Part shown: piece after piece, positions 35,831 to 44,554 of the stretch
Numbering within the stretch: position 1 is the first letter of the stretch
Layout: the number at the start of each line of letters is the position of its first letter
Assembly (NCBI GenBank): GCA_015056565.1
Contig: SVGB01000019.1
Span: forward strand, 1-55,425
Direction: 5' to 3'
DNA: 55,425 bases
DNA from: Butyrivibrio sp.
Lineage (GTDB): Bacteria; Bacillota; Clostridia; Lachnospirales; Lachnospiraceae
Position numbers and translations under genes: made by a program
The notes under the pieces: model-generated
What the model was told of the DNA's origin: nothing
The model's input: the letters and a program-made list of their open reading frames with translations, nothing else
Databases searched by the model: none

Positions 35831-36997
35831 TTAGTCCACGAACAGTCTTGGCACTCTCTTACTGATGTCGCAGGTAAGCTCGTAGTTGAATCTTCCGCTC
35901 AGATCACCTAAAAACTCTGCAGAAATCTCCTCCCCGGAAGTCTTGTCTTTTCCGAGAAGGACAACTTCGTCACCTTCCGTCACATAAGGAATATCAGTCA
36001 CATCAACCATGAACTGGTCCATGCAGACCCTTCCTAGGATATTAGCGTGATGACCGTTTATAAGAACATATCCCTTGCCAGAAAGGCTCCTTGGATAACC
36101 ATCTCCGTAGCCTACAGGAATTGTAGCGATCTTGGTGATTTTGTCTGTAACAAAGGTTCCGCCGTAGCTTACAGGAGTCCCTGCTGGAACCTCCTTTATC
36201 ATGACAATGTGGCTTACAAGCTCCATGACAGGCTCAAGGCTTATAATATCCTTAGGGACCTCGTCAGATGGCCACATTCCGTACATTGTAACTCCGGCCC
36301 TTACCATGTCCATTGATGACTCAGGAACTGCTATGATACTGGCTGAGTTTGCACAGTGCTTAATAGGGATGCGGTATCCTGTCTCTTCCTCAAAAGATTT
36401 AAGGAAGTCTTTAAATACTTCTTCCCTCTCTCTTACATTGGTAAGATCCTTTTCATCAGCCCTTGCAAAGTGAGTGAACACACCCTCTATCCTGATACCT
36501 TCGAGCAGTCTTATTTCTTTTGCAAAAGAAACTCCCTCTTCGTCAGGTGTTATACCGATCCTGCTCATGCCTGTGTCCACAGCAATATGGATGGGAGCTG
36601 GTCCTTCTATGGCGCCTTCCTCCATAAGCTTTTTAGCACAGTCTGATAACTCTTTTGCCATGTCCATCCTAAATACTGCTGGACGGATATCCTCTCGTAT
36701 CATTCTCTCGTAAGCGTATGGGAAGGTATATCCAAGGATCAGGATAGGTTTCTTAAGTCCCTCATCCCTGAGCTCAAAAGCTTCTTCGGCAGTTGCAACT
36801 GCGTATCCCCAGATGTATTCCTTACCTTCAAGGAATCTGCCAATCTCTATCGCTCCGTGACCATAGGCATCTGTCTTGATGACTGCCATGATCTTTGTCC
36901 CATCCGGTATATTGTTTTTCATTGCAAGAAGGTTGTGCTCGATAGCCTTTAAGCTGATCCTGGCACAAACTCTTGAATACTGATTGTTATTGGTCAT
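35831..36997 (-). CDS. alr: Alanine racemase
   Basis: 388 residues, fold type III PLP enzyme. AVIKTDAYGHGA carries the PLP lysine (near 42), IAVDTGMSRIG and THFARADEKD follow in the barrel, and RAGVTMYGMWPSD carries the catalytic Tyr on the C-terminal beta domain (GRVCMDQFMVDVTD). It converts L- to D-alanine for peptidoglycan. TAGGAG lies just before the ATG. It follows nnr by 18 bp and the two are probably co-transcribed, as in many Firmicutes. Confidence 0.97.
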   Translation of the reverse strand: MTNNNQYSRVCARISLKAIEHNLLAMKNNIPDGTKIMAVIKTDAYGHGAIEIGRFLEGKEYIWGYAVATAEEAFELRDEGLKKPILILGYTFPYAYERMIREDIRPAVFRMDMAKELSDCAKKLMEEGAIEGPAPIHIAVDTGMSRIGITPDEEGVSFAKEIRLLEGIRIEGVFTHFARADEKDLTNVREREEVFKDFLKSFEEETGYRIPIKHCANSASIIAVPESSMDMVRAGVTMYGMWPSDEVPKDIISLEPVMELVSHIVMIKEVPAGTPVSYGGTFVTDKITKIATIPVGYGDGYPRSLSGKGYVLINGHHANILGRVCMDQFMVDVTDIPYVTEGDEVVLLGKDKTSGEEISAEFLGDLSGRFNYELTCDISKRVPRLFVD

Positions 36998-37015
36998 TAC
37001 TCCTACTTCCTTAAT

Positions 37016-38575
37016 TCATTCAAGCACCTTGGAAAGGGCATTCACTATATCCGACGCGATCATGGAGTATCTTCCATGTTCAGAGGATGCTATATCTCCG
37101 GCGCATCCGTGGATATAGGCCGCTGCTATGGCTGTTTCAAAACCTGAACCGCCTTGCCCTATAAGAGTTCCTGTTATTCCGGCAAGCACATCACCTGAGC
37201 CTGCGGTAGCCATTCCGTCGTTGCCGCTTATATTAATATATATCTTTTTCTCATTACTGTCAGCCACTATACTTCTGGCATCCTTGCAGATTACCGAAGC
37301 ATGGAGCTCAGAAGCTAAAAGCCTTGGATACTCCAACAGATTGTCCTTTGCTGCACCAATGCTGCACTTTTTGAGCCTTGCAAACTCTCCCATGTGGGGA
37401 GTCAATATCAGTTTTTTACTTCCTATAGCATAGTTAGATGTAAGTTTACGCAGCTCCTCATCCTCAGATATGATATTTAGAGCATCTGCATCCATGACAA
37501 GTGGTTTGTCGTACTCTTTAAGTACCACAGACACCAGTTCTTTTCCCTTGCCCTCACATCCAATGCCAGGGCCGATAACTGCCTGCGTGGACCATTTAAA
37601 GGCTGTGATCAGCTTGTCCCTTACAGGTTCAAAGTCCTCGTAGGTGTCTAAGATGGCCTCTGGCAAAAGAGCTTTCACCACCTCAGCATTCTCAGAAGCA
37701 GTAAACACTCTCACCATGCCAGCACCTGCCTTAAGAGCGGCCGAGGCTGAAAGTATGCACGCCCCGCTTATATTCTTGGAGCCAGCAATTATAAGGACTT
37801 TTCCATTTGTTCCCTTGTTGGAATCCTTCTTCCTTACGGGGATAAGTTCCATGGCATCGCCGTCGTGATAGATAGTCTGGGGCTCTTTTGAAAGAAAGCT
37901 ATCCTTCGTGATCCCAACGTCAGCTATCACAAGTTCTCCTGAATATTCGCATCCCGGATAGAGTATGTGTCCAAGCTTTGCAAAGTTAAAGGTAACTGTT
38001 GTGTCAGCCTTTACAGCTCCTCCTAAAACCATTCCGGTATCAGCGCTTATTCCTGATGGGATATCAACTGCTACCACATATAAGTCTTTTCCACGCTCGT
38101 CCTTAAGGTCATTGATGTAGTTAACAGCTTCAAGGTTTGTTCCTGTAACAGGCCTTGTAAGCCCAATACCAAACATTGCATCTACAATGATATCAAATGC
38201 TCCATCCGTTTTGTTGTCTCTTATATTGGAAAAAGTGCCCTGTGATATATCGTATTTTCCTGCAATCTCCAGCTGTTTTAAAAACATGTTGCTGCTCTTT
38301 ACCGGATCCCCAACAACACAAAGACTTACATGGTATCCCCTTTGCTTTAAGATCCTGGCGATGGCAACACCATCTCCGCCATTATTTCCTACTCCTGCAA
38401 AAACAGCAACGCTTAAGCTTCTGTCAGTATCCTGTATATTCTTCCACTTATCAACAGCTTCACAAACACAAAGTGCTGCCCTCTCCATCAGAACTGCCTG
38501 GTCAATGCCAAAATGCTCCGAAGTATTTCTGTCACAGATCTTCATTTCCATACTTGAAACAGCGTATTTCATCAT
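37016..38575 (-). CDS. nnr: Bifunctional NAD(P)H-hydrate epimerase / ADP-dependent dehydratase
   Basis: 519 residues made of two domains. Residues 1-220 are the YjeF_N epimerase (VAVFAGVGNNGGDGVAIAR, DAMFGIGLTRP, VAVDIPSGISADTG). Residues 240-519 are the ribokinase-like dehydratase (NGKVLIIAGS, GPGIGCEGKG, LTPHMGEFARL, NISGNDGMATAGSGDVLAG). It repairs damaged, hydrated NAD(P)H. GGGGAGG lies 3 nt before the first ATG and 6 nt before the second, so the true start may be the second Met. It lies 26 bp from palindrome copy 2. Confidence 0.96.
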   Translation of the reverse strand: MMKYAVSSMEMKICDRNTSEHFGIDQAVLMERAALCVCEAVDKWKNIQDTDRSLSVAVFAGVGNNGGDGVAIARILKQRGYHVSLCVVGDPVKSSNMFLKQLEIAGKYDISQGTFSNIRDNKTDGAFDIIVDAMFGIGLTRPVTGTNLEAVNYINDLKDERGKDLYVVAVDIPSGISADTGMVLGGAVKADTTVTFNFAKLGHILYPGCEYSGELVIADVGITKDSFLSKEPQTIYHDGDAMELIPVRKKDSNKGTNGKVLIIAGSKNISGACILSASAALKAGAGMVRVFTASENAEVVKALLPEAILDTYEDFEPVRDKLITAFKWSTQAVIGPGIGCEGKGKELVSVVLKEYDKPLVMDADALNIISEDEELRKLTSNYAIGSKKLILTPHMGEFARLKKCSIGAAKDNLLEYPRLLASELHASVICKDARSIVADSNEKKIYINISGNDGMATAGSGDVLAGITGTLIGQGGSGFETAIAAAYIHGCAGDIASSEHGRYSMIASDIVNALSKVLE

Positions 38576-38600
38576 GTTCCTCCCCTAATAAAAGTCTGTA

Positions 38601-38704
38601 ACGGATCGGTTGGGAGGAGACACGGGGACGGTTCTTTTGTCTTGTTTTATCTTGATAAAATAAGACAAAAGAACCGTCCCCGTGTCTCCTCCCAACCGAT
38701 CCGT
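38601..38704. repeat. Palindromic interspersed repeat, copy 2 (inverted relative to copy 1)
   Basis: Arms of 51 nt (38601-38651 and 38654-38704) with one mismatch and a TT centre. The inner 33 nt of each arm match copy 1 in reverse orientation, except that a C/G pair of copy 1 is a T/A pair here in both arms. The outer 18 nt (ACGGATCGGTTGGGAGGA) are a different sequence but equally palindromic. It lies between the coiled-coil gene and nnr; no T-tract follows, so it is not a classical terminator. Confidence 0.93.
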
Positions 38705-38713
38705 CCTCTGGCT

Positions 38714-39379
38714 TTATTCAACATATTCTTCTGATGAACCATCAGCAGGTCTCCTGATAGGATGACGCTTGTCAGGATCATATTCCATATCGAATATATC
38801 CATTACCTCAGGTCCAAATATCTGATGCATATAGGAGTAGAGATTGTAGTTCTCCATCTCAGCCTCCTGAAGCCTTATAACATTCTTTTTAAGCTCCACT
38901 CTGACCTGTGAGATCCACTCATCAAGGCCCTTGATGTACTCCGTGTTCTCCTGAAGGGTCTCGTAGCAGACCTTCATGGTCTCGATCATCAGCTTGTAAT
39001 CTACGTCATAGATCTCTCTGGAAAGATCAAGCAGTTCATCATCATGTCCGCCAAGTTTTTCATTGCACTCATTGATGAGCCTGGTTCTCTCCTGGATCTC
39101 TTTTTCTATGGAAGCTGCACCGCCTCCAGCCTTGTTGGCCTGGTCCCTTAAAGGGACAATCTCAGATAAAAGAGTCTTTTTGAGCTTCTTGATCTTCTTG
39201 GTGTCTGTACGGATCCTGCCATCGCGCTCCACCAGAGAATTAAGCTGATCTGCAAGAGCTTCTATCTCAGGCGTCATCTCCGTCTGGGTAAAAAGCTGAT
39301 GCCACTTATTGTCCAGCGTCAGGATGGGAATACTCTTTCCCTCCAGCGCTGACATGTACACGTCGTCGCCTCTAGCCAT
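38714..39379 (-). CDS. Coiled-coil protein of unknown function next to rex
   Basis: About 221 residues from the ATG at 39379, which has GTGGAG 6 nt upstream; a GTG at 39391 is part of that site. The protein is soluble, charged and mostly helical with heptad-like stretches (EALADQLNSLVERDGRIRTD, KKIKKLKKTLLSEI, IEKEIQERTRLINECNEKLG) and an acidic, disordered C terminus. There is no signal peptide or membrane segment. I recognise no named domain. It follows rex by about 15 bp and is probably expressed with it. Confidence 0.75.
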   Translation of the reverse strand: MARGDDVYMSALEGKSIPILTLDNKWHQLFTQTEMTPEIEALADQLNSLVERDGRIRTDTKKIKKLKKTLLSEIVPLRDQANKAGGGAASIEKEIQERTRLINECNEKLGGHDDELLDLSREIYDVDYKLMIETMKVCYETLQENTEYIKGLDEWISQVRVELKKNVIRLQEAEMENYNLYSYMHQIFGPEVMDIFDMEYDPDKRHPIRRPADGSSEEYVE

Positions 39380-39394
39380 GGACTTCTCCACTAA

Positions 39395-40033
39395 TTATAA
39401 TGATTTTTCGTACCTATCAATATTATACGATAATTTCATCAAACTGTCAGATAAATGTACATTTTCTACCTGAATATTGTCAGGAACTTCAAGGTCCACA
39501 TGGGCAAAGTTCCATATTGCCTTGATCCCGCAGGCAGCAAGTTTGTGTGCCATAGGCACTGCCTGTTCCTTGGGAATAGTTAAAACAGCAATCTCAATAT
39601 TGTTATTTCTGACGAAATCCTCAACTTCATCTATAGGTCTTACTTCTACATCGCCTATCTTGGTTCCAAACAGATCAGGGTTCTTGTCAAAAGCTCCCTT
39701 AAAGACAAATCCTCTTCTGGTGAAATTGGTATAACCAGCGATTGCCTTGCCAAGGTGACCTGTGCCGATGATAACAAGACTGTGCTGCCTGTCAAGGCCA
39801 AGGATCTTGCCTATCTCGTCATAGAGATAACCTACATTGTAGCCATAGCCCTGCTGACCAAAGCCGCCAAAGTTGTTAAAGTCCTGTCTGATCTGTGATG
39901 CAGTGACCTTCATGATATCCGAAAGTTCCTGGGAGGAAATCCTCTCAACCCCTTTCTCACGTAGATCGCCTAAATATCTAAAATATCTTGGAAGTCTGCT
40001 GATGACCGCCTGAGAAATCTCTTTATCTGCCAT
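39395..40033 (-). CDS. rex: Redox-sensing transcriptional repressor Rex
   Basis: 212 residues: N-terminal winged helix (SRLPRYFRYLGDLREKGVERISS, MKVTASQIRQDFNNFG) and a Rossmann domain with LVIIGTGHLGKAIAGY (about 85-100), then a domain-swapped C-terminal helix. Rex binds operators of fermentation and respiration genes when NADH/NAD+ is low. It has a consensus sigma-A promoter (40070-40098) and AAAAGGAG before the ATG. No obvious Rex box (TTGTGAAN4TTCACAA) is seen at its own promoter. Confidence 0.97.
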   Translation of the reverse strand: MADKEISQAVISRLPRYFRYLGDLREKGVERISSQELSDIMKVTASQIRQDFNNFGGFGQQGYGYNVGYLYDEIGKILGLDRQHSLVIIGTGHLGKAIAGYTNFTRRGFVFKGAFDKNPDLFGTKIGDVEVRPIDEVEDFVRNNNIEIAVLTIPKEQAVPMAHKLAACGIKAIWNFAHVDLEVPDNIQVENVHLSDSLMKLSYNIDRYEKSL

Positions 40034-40069
40034 AATATGCTCCTTTTTTAAAAAGAAAACCTAAGAACA

Positions 40070-40098
40070 ATTATAGCTTTACGTTAAATAAATGTCAA
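40070..40098 (-). promoter_or_regulatory. Consensus sigma-A promoter of rex
   Basis: On the minus strand perfect TTGACA (40093-40098), exactly 17 bp and perfect TATAAT (40070-40075), about 37 bp before the rex start codon. This is the best promoter match in the window. Confidence 0.93.
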
Positions 40099-40114
40099 TT
40101 GCATCAAACCTCTT

Positions 40115-40153
40115 AAAAAGCCTCTAGCCATGGGCTTTCCACGGCCAGAGGCT
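40115..40153 (-). terminator. Terminator of the chemoreceptor gene
   Basis: An 11-bp stem with one mismatch (AGCCTCTAGCC 40119-40129, GGCCAGAGGCT 40143-40153) is followed on the minus strand by TTTTT. It lies 19 bp after the receptor stop and just upstream of the rex promoter. Confidence 0.88.
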
Positions 40154-40171
40154 CGGTGTTTTTTGATATAT

Positions 40172-41893
40172 TTATGGTTTGAAGTAACTGATGGTATCCT
40201 GCATGTCGGAAGCCAGCTCCTGAAGCTTTTCTGCAGACTCTGTAATAATAGCAAATGTGGCATTGAGCTCCTGCATTGAAGCATTGGTCTCTTCCGTTGA
40301 TGCTGCATTCTCCTCTGAAATTGCGGAAAGATCTGAGATGATCTCAACCAGCTTATCCTTGGCTGAACCCAGCTGACCTATGTGATCTGCAATGCTCTCT
40401 GTGCTGGTTGATACGTTGCTTACATTCTCCGCCATGCTCTGCATGTTGGTCTTGGTATCATCAAGCTGTTCAGACTGCTGCTCAAAGTTGTCATTGAGCT
40501 TACTCATAACTTCAACTGATGCCTCTGAATCAGCAACCAGTCTCTCGACGATCTTCTTGATCTCCTCAGCTGAATTACTACTCTGTACAGCAAGCTGTCC
40601 GATCTCTGTAGCAACAACTGCAAATCCTTTTCCTGCATCTCCTGCTCTTGCAGCCTCGATACTTGCATTCAGTGACAAAAGGTTAGTCTGGGATGCGATC
40701 TCAGTGATAGCCTCGGAAAACTTTGAGATCTCTTTTGCAGACTCATTTGTCGAATCAATTGTCTGTCCAATCTCCCGTACAGACTGCTGAACCTCTGTGC
40801 TTTGCTCAATAAGCTTATTAAGAGCATCCATGGCTGCTTTGCAGGCGGTCTTCATCTCATCTGTATAAGCATTCAGTTCTTCTACGTTCTCTGAAACTTC
40901 ATCAATATCTCTTCCAATATCCTGCGTGTTACCTGCAGCGCTCTCAACGCTCTCTGCCTGGTTGACAGCACCTTTACTGATATCATCTACAGCCTGGCTT
41001 ACCTGGCTTGACGCAGTTGATGCCTGGGTTGCGGATTCAGAGAGTTCTGCTCCTGATCTTTTAAGTTCATCTGACATCTCCATTGTAGTTCTTATAACTT
41101 CACCGAGTTTATTACTAAGGGTCTGGGCACCGTCAGCAAGAAGTCCGATCTCATCATTTCTCTTAAGGGACTTTTCATCAATGTTGAGCTTAAGTTCACC
41201 AGTGGACAAATGTCCAAGCTCATCAGCAATGGCTCTCATCTTTACGGATGCAGTGTTTGCAACAAGGATTCCAACCAGAGAAAGAACTATTGTAAGGACT
41301 ATTGATATGATGACCATACCAATTATGATCCTTCTGATATTTGCAGCTACAGAGTCGCTTTCTCTTCCTGCAAAAACCATTCCCACTATAGTTCCATCCA
41401 GGTTTGTCATTGGTGCATAATAGCAGAAATAGTTTTCATCTGCTCCAGCTGGTTTTCCCTTCATGAACAAAAGCTGTCCATTATCAAGTACTGCATTTTT
41501 AACCTTATCAGATATCTGGTAGCCTACAGCTTTTTTGCCCGATGAATCCTTCATTGTGGTGACGACTCTCGTATCACCATAAAAGAGCGAATACTCAATT
41601 CCAGTCTCACTCTTTAGATCATCCATGATCTCTTCATACTCAGCCATGACATTTTCTTCGCCCTTATAAAGAGTTCCATCTACGTATGACCAGTCACCAT
41701 CCCAAACACTGTCCATCTCACTTGCAAGCTGATATACGGAAGCCATAAGCTCCTCTTCAACCAGCGTACTATATGTATTATTGATTTCAAACCCACTTAT
41801 TATAGTAAGCACAGTGGCAATTCCAACGATAGCCGCAACGGCCGCAGTAATAAGTTTCTGTACCAGCTTACCATTTCTTACCTTAGGTTCCAT
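40172..41893 (-). CDS. Methyl-accepting chemotaxis protein
   Basis: 573 residues: N-terminal transmembrane helix (about 13-33), a periplasmic sensor of about 150 residues with a single-CACHE look ([39 protein letters not shown]), a second helix (about 188-212), HAMP, and a long cytoplasmic signalling helix bundle with the conserved tip [21 protein letters not shown] and [16 protein letters not shown]. It reports an external ligand to CheA/CheW; the ligand is unknown. AAGGAGG lies 6-7 nt before the ATG, and TATAAT at 41928-41933 (minus strand) is a likely -10. It implies a motile cell. Confidence 0.95.
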   Translation of the reverse strand: MEPKVRNGKLVQKLITAAVAAIVGIATVLTIISGFEINNTYSTLVEEELMASVYQLASEMDSVWDGDWSYVDGTLYKGEENVMAEYEEIMDDLKSETGIEYSLFYGDTRVVTTMKDSSGKKAVGYQISDKVKNAVLDNGQLLFMKGKPAGADENYFCYYAPMTNLDGTIVGMVFAGRESDSVAANIRRIIIGMVIISIVLTIVLSLVGILVANTASVKMRAIADELGHLSTGELKLNIDEKSLKRNDEIGLLADGAQTLSNKLGEVIRTTMEMSDELKRSGAELSESATQASTASSQVSQAVDDISKGAVNQAESVESAAGNTQDIGRDIDEVSENVEELNAYTDEMKTACKAAMDALNKLIEQSTEVQQSVREIGQTIDSTNESAKEISKFSEAITEIASQTNLLSLNASIEAARAGDAGKGFAVVATEIGQLAVQSSNSAEEIKKIVERLVADSEASVEVMSKLNDNFEQQSEQLDDTKTNMQSMAENVSNVSTSTESIADHIGQLGSAKDKLVEIISDLSAISEENAASTEETNASMQELNATFAIITESAEKLQELASDMQDTISYFKP

Positions 41894-41945
41894 ATTATGT
41901 CCTCCTTAACCTGATTCTACACATTTAATTATACTAGAAACAGCA

Positions 41946-42000
41946 TTGATTTCACGGGATATCTTTATAAAATTTTGATAAAAACAAAACGTGAAATCAA
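41946..42000. repeat. Inverted repeat in the chemoreceptor-hslO divergent gap
   Basis: Perfect 11-bp arms (TTGATTTCACG 41946-41956, CGTGAAATCAA 41990-42000) separated by 33 A/T-rich bases. It lies between two divergently transcribed genes, about 15 bp upstream of the receptor -10. It could be a pair of half-sites for a regulator or a hairpin in an hslO leader. The 208-bp gap shows no gene. Confidence 0.55.
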
Positions 42001-42101
42001 CCGCAAATACATCCCTCATAATCATGTTTACAAGACCGCAAAAAAGAATTATGATTTCATAGTTATATTAAGCATTTGACTGATTTATGAAAGGAAACAC
42101 A

Positions 42102-43016
42102 ATGTATAAAGATTATATGGTGAGAGCCACCGCTGGAAACGCCCAGATAAGAGCATTTGCAGCTACTACAAAAGACCTCTCCGAGTACGCAAGGAAATCC
42201 CATGGTTTATCTCCTATCGCCGCAGCTGCTCTTGGAAGACTCATGACAGGAACAGTTATGATGGGCACAATGATGGACAACGAGGATGACCTCATCACTG
42301 TAAAAATGGATGGTGACGGTCCTCTTAAAAGCGTTCTTGCTACCGCCGACAATAAGGGAAACGTAAAGGGCTACGTAGGAAACCCTTACGTTATCATGGA
42401 GCCCAATGCATCTGGTCACCTTAATGTAGGTGGAGGGATTGGCGAAGGTAATCTTACCGTTATCAGAGATATGGGCATGAAAGAGCCCTATGTGGGCCAG
42501 GTTCCTCTCTACACAGGAGAAGTTGCCGAGGACCTTACCTATTACTTCACTAAATCTGAGCAGACTCCTTCATCAGTCGGCCTTGGCGTTCTTGTGGAAA
42601 GAGAAACCTTAAGCGTCATCGCTGCTGGAGGCTTTATCATCCAGCTACTGCCCTTTGCTGACGAAGAGACAATCTCGCACCTTGAGGAAAACCTCAAGAA
42701 ATTCTCTTCAGTAACAGATATCTTAAAGGCTGGCAAAACTCCTGAGGAGCTTCTTAATATAGTTCTTGATGGTTTTGATATTGAAATAACTGACACTGTT
42801 GACCTTAACTTTTACTGCAACTGCGACAAGGACCGTGTAGAGAGAGCTCTAATGCTCATCGGTGAAAAAGAGATCCAGGAAATGATAGATGACGGAAAAG
42901 AAATAGAGCTTCGCTGCCACTTCTGCAACAAGGCCTATACCTTTAGCGTAGATGAGCTTAAAACTCTTAAGGAAAAGGCAAAAGTGATCAAAAACAAGAA
43001 TGCGAAGGAAGACTAA
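42102..43016 (+). CDS. hslO: Redox-regulated chaperone Hsp33
   Basis: 304 residues from the ATG at 42102 (MYKDYMVRATAGNAQIRAFA), which has AAAGGA 6 nt upstream; the ATG at 42087 precedes that site. The N-terminal domain is typical of Hsp33 and the C-terminal redox switch carries the four zinc cysteines (YCNCDKD and CHFCNK). Oxidation releases zinc and activates holdase function. It is followed directly by the TRIC-like gene (TAA then ATG with no gap). Confidence 0.96.
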   Translation: MYKDYMVRATAGNAQIRAFAATTKDLSEYARKSHGLSPIAAAALGRLMTGTVMMGTMMDNEDDLITVKMDGDGPLKSVLATADNKGNVKGYVGNPYVIMEPNASGHLNVGGGIGEGNLTVIRDMGMKEPYVGQVPLYTGEVAEDLTYYFTKSEQTPSSVGLGVLVERETLSVIAAGGFIIQLLPFADEETISHLEENLKKFSSVTDILKAGKTPEELLNIVLDGFDIEITDTVDLNFYCNCDKDRVERALMLIGEKEIQEMIDDGKEIELRCHFCNKAYTFSVDELKTLKEKAKVIKNKNAKED

Positions 43017-43658
43017 ATGAACTCAGCAATAATGGTCCTTATTGAAAATATAGGTATTATCGCCTTTGCTATATCAGGTGCAGTGGTTGCTGCCAAAAAG
43101 GACATGGACATCTTTGGCATAAATCTGCTTGCCCTTGTTACTGCCACCGGCGGCGGACTTATAAGGGATATCATAATCGACAATATCCCTCCTGCCATGT
43201 TCGTAAATCCGGCTTACACCATAATCACGCTGATAACTGCAAATCTTGCCTTTCTTGTCATGAGATACAAAAAGCCTGTTCCTAAGGCAGTCACACCCTT
43301 TTATGACACCCTGATCTTCTGGCTTGATACTTTGGGACTTGCAGCCTTTACTGTAGATGGCTCCTTTACAGGTATCGCTTCACCCTATGGCGACAATCTC
43401 TTTTTAGTTGCATTTCTTGGAATAGTTACCGGAATCGGTGGTGGGATGATAAGGGATGTGCTGGCAGATGACATACCTGCAGTCCTTACCAAACATGTAT
43501 ATGCCATTGCCTGTATCGCAGGCTCAGTAGTACTGGTGCTTTTATGGAAATATACAGCCAGCGAACTGATAAGCTCACTGGCTGGATTCTTTACTATCGT
43601 AATAATCAGATTTCTTGCTATGCACTTTAAGTGGAATCTTCCAACGATCAATCAGTGA
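43017..43658 (+). CDS. TRIC/UPF0126-family membrane protein (YadS/YicG-like)
   Basis: 213 residues, seven hydrophobic helices, with the duplicated glycine-rich motif of the family: TATGGGLIRDIIIDNIPPA in the first half and GIGGGMIRDVLADDIPAVL in the second. These proteins are trimeric monovalent cation channels in archaea and bacteria. Start ATG abuts the hslO stop, so translation is probably coupled. The last 11 bp overlap the 3' end of the convergent aguB gene. Confidence 0.92.
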   Translation: MNSAIMVLIENIGIIAFAISGAVVAAKKDMDIFGINLLALVTATGGGLIRDIIIDNIPPAMFVNPAYTIITLITANLAFLVMRYKKPVPKAVTPFYDTLIFWLDTLGLAAFTVDGSFTGIASPYGDNLFLVAFLGIVTGIGGGMIRDVLADDIPAVLTKHVYAIACIAGSVVLVLLWKYTASELISSLAGFFTIVIIRFLAMHFKWNLPTINQ

Positions 43659-44547
43659 TAGCTTTGTAGCATTCTGGCCGTCTGTCTCTAAAGATGCCCC
43701 AGGATGCTCTTTTTTTGCGGTTCTCTGAAAAATCATACTCAGCATAAATTATCTCTTCCTGATCCCTTGATGCCTTAGCTATGCAATCTCCCGTCTCATC
43801 AGTAAGAAAACTTGTGCCGTAGAATGTCAGAGATGAACTCTGGTTGCCATTGTCCTCTGAAGGAGTGACAGTTTCTTTTCCAATGCGGTTTGCAGCTGCC
43901 ACAGGAATGATATTGGCTGCTGAATGTCCCTGCATGGTCCTCATCCAGTGTCCAGAGCTGTCAACCTCAAGGATAGGCTCAGACCCGATCGCCGTAGGGT
44001 AAAGAATGATATCCGCCCCCTGAAGGGCAAGACATCTTGCAGTTTCAGGAAACCACTGATCCCAGCATATACCTACTCCCACGTTGCCATATCTGGTCTC
44101 AAAAACTTTAAAGCCAGTATTACCGGGCGTAAAATAAAACTTCTCCTGATAGAAATGATCATCAGGAATATGGGTCTTTCTGTATACTCCAAGGATACTG
44201 CCATCAGCATCCAGCATCGCCACAGAGTTGTAAAAGGTGTTCTCATCCCTTTCAAAAACACTTATGGGCATTACAACACCAAGCTCTTTGGCAAGTTCTG
44301 AAAAGTGCTGAACTGCAGGATTTTCCAGTATTGGAAGCGCCAGCTCGTAGTAGTCATAATTTCTCTCCTGGCAAAAGTACTTTCTTTCAAAGAGCTCTGA
44401 CAAAAGAACTATCTTGGCGCCGTTTTCAGCCGCTTTCCTTGTCAATCTATCTGCAGTTTCAATATTTCTTTTAACCTGTGCATCATCTGATCCTGCCTCT
44501 TTACCGCAGTCAAACTGAATGCATGCCACTTTTATCATATCTGACAT
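43648..44547 (-). CDS. aguB: N-carbamoylputrescine amidohydrolase
   Basis: 299 residues, nitrilase fold, with the triad Glu (VLLSELFERKYF), Lys (YRKTHIPDDHFYQEKFYFTPG) and Cys (GVGICWDQWFPETAR). The specific context YFCQERNYDYYELA and the final FRDRRPECYKAI fit AguB. It converts carbamoylputrescine to putrescine, CO2 and ammonia. The ATG at 44547 has GAGG 5 nt upstream; a GTG at 44553 overlaps that site. It is the last gene of the polyamine operon, 7 bp after aguA, and overlaps the convergent TRIC-like gene. Confidence 0.95.
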   Translation of the reverse strand: MSDMIKVACIQFDCGKEAGSDDAQVKRNIETADRLTRKAAENGAKIVLLSELFERKYFCQERNYDYYELALPILENPAVQHFSELAKELGVVMPISVFERDENTFYNSVAMLDADGSILGVYRKTHIPDDHFYQEKFYFTPGNTGFKVFETRYGNVGVGICWDQWFPETARCLALQGADIILYPTAIGSEPILEVDSSGHWMRTMQGHSAANIIPVAAANRIGKETVTPSEDNGNQSSSLTFYGTSFLTDETGDCIAKASRDQEEIIYAEYDFSENRKKRASWGIFRDRRPECYKAITD

Positions 44548-44554
44548 ATGCACC

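Noticed and set aside
38601..38704. Palindrome copy 2 as a rho-independent terminator
   Set aside because: The stem is far longer than a terminator and no T-tract follows on either strand; it also recurs elsewhere in the window.
43640..43665. A terminator between the convergent TRIC-like gene and aguB
   Set aside because: The two coding regions overlap by 11 bp and no stem with T-tract is visible at the junction.
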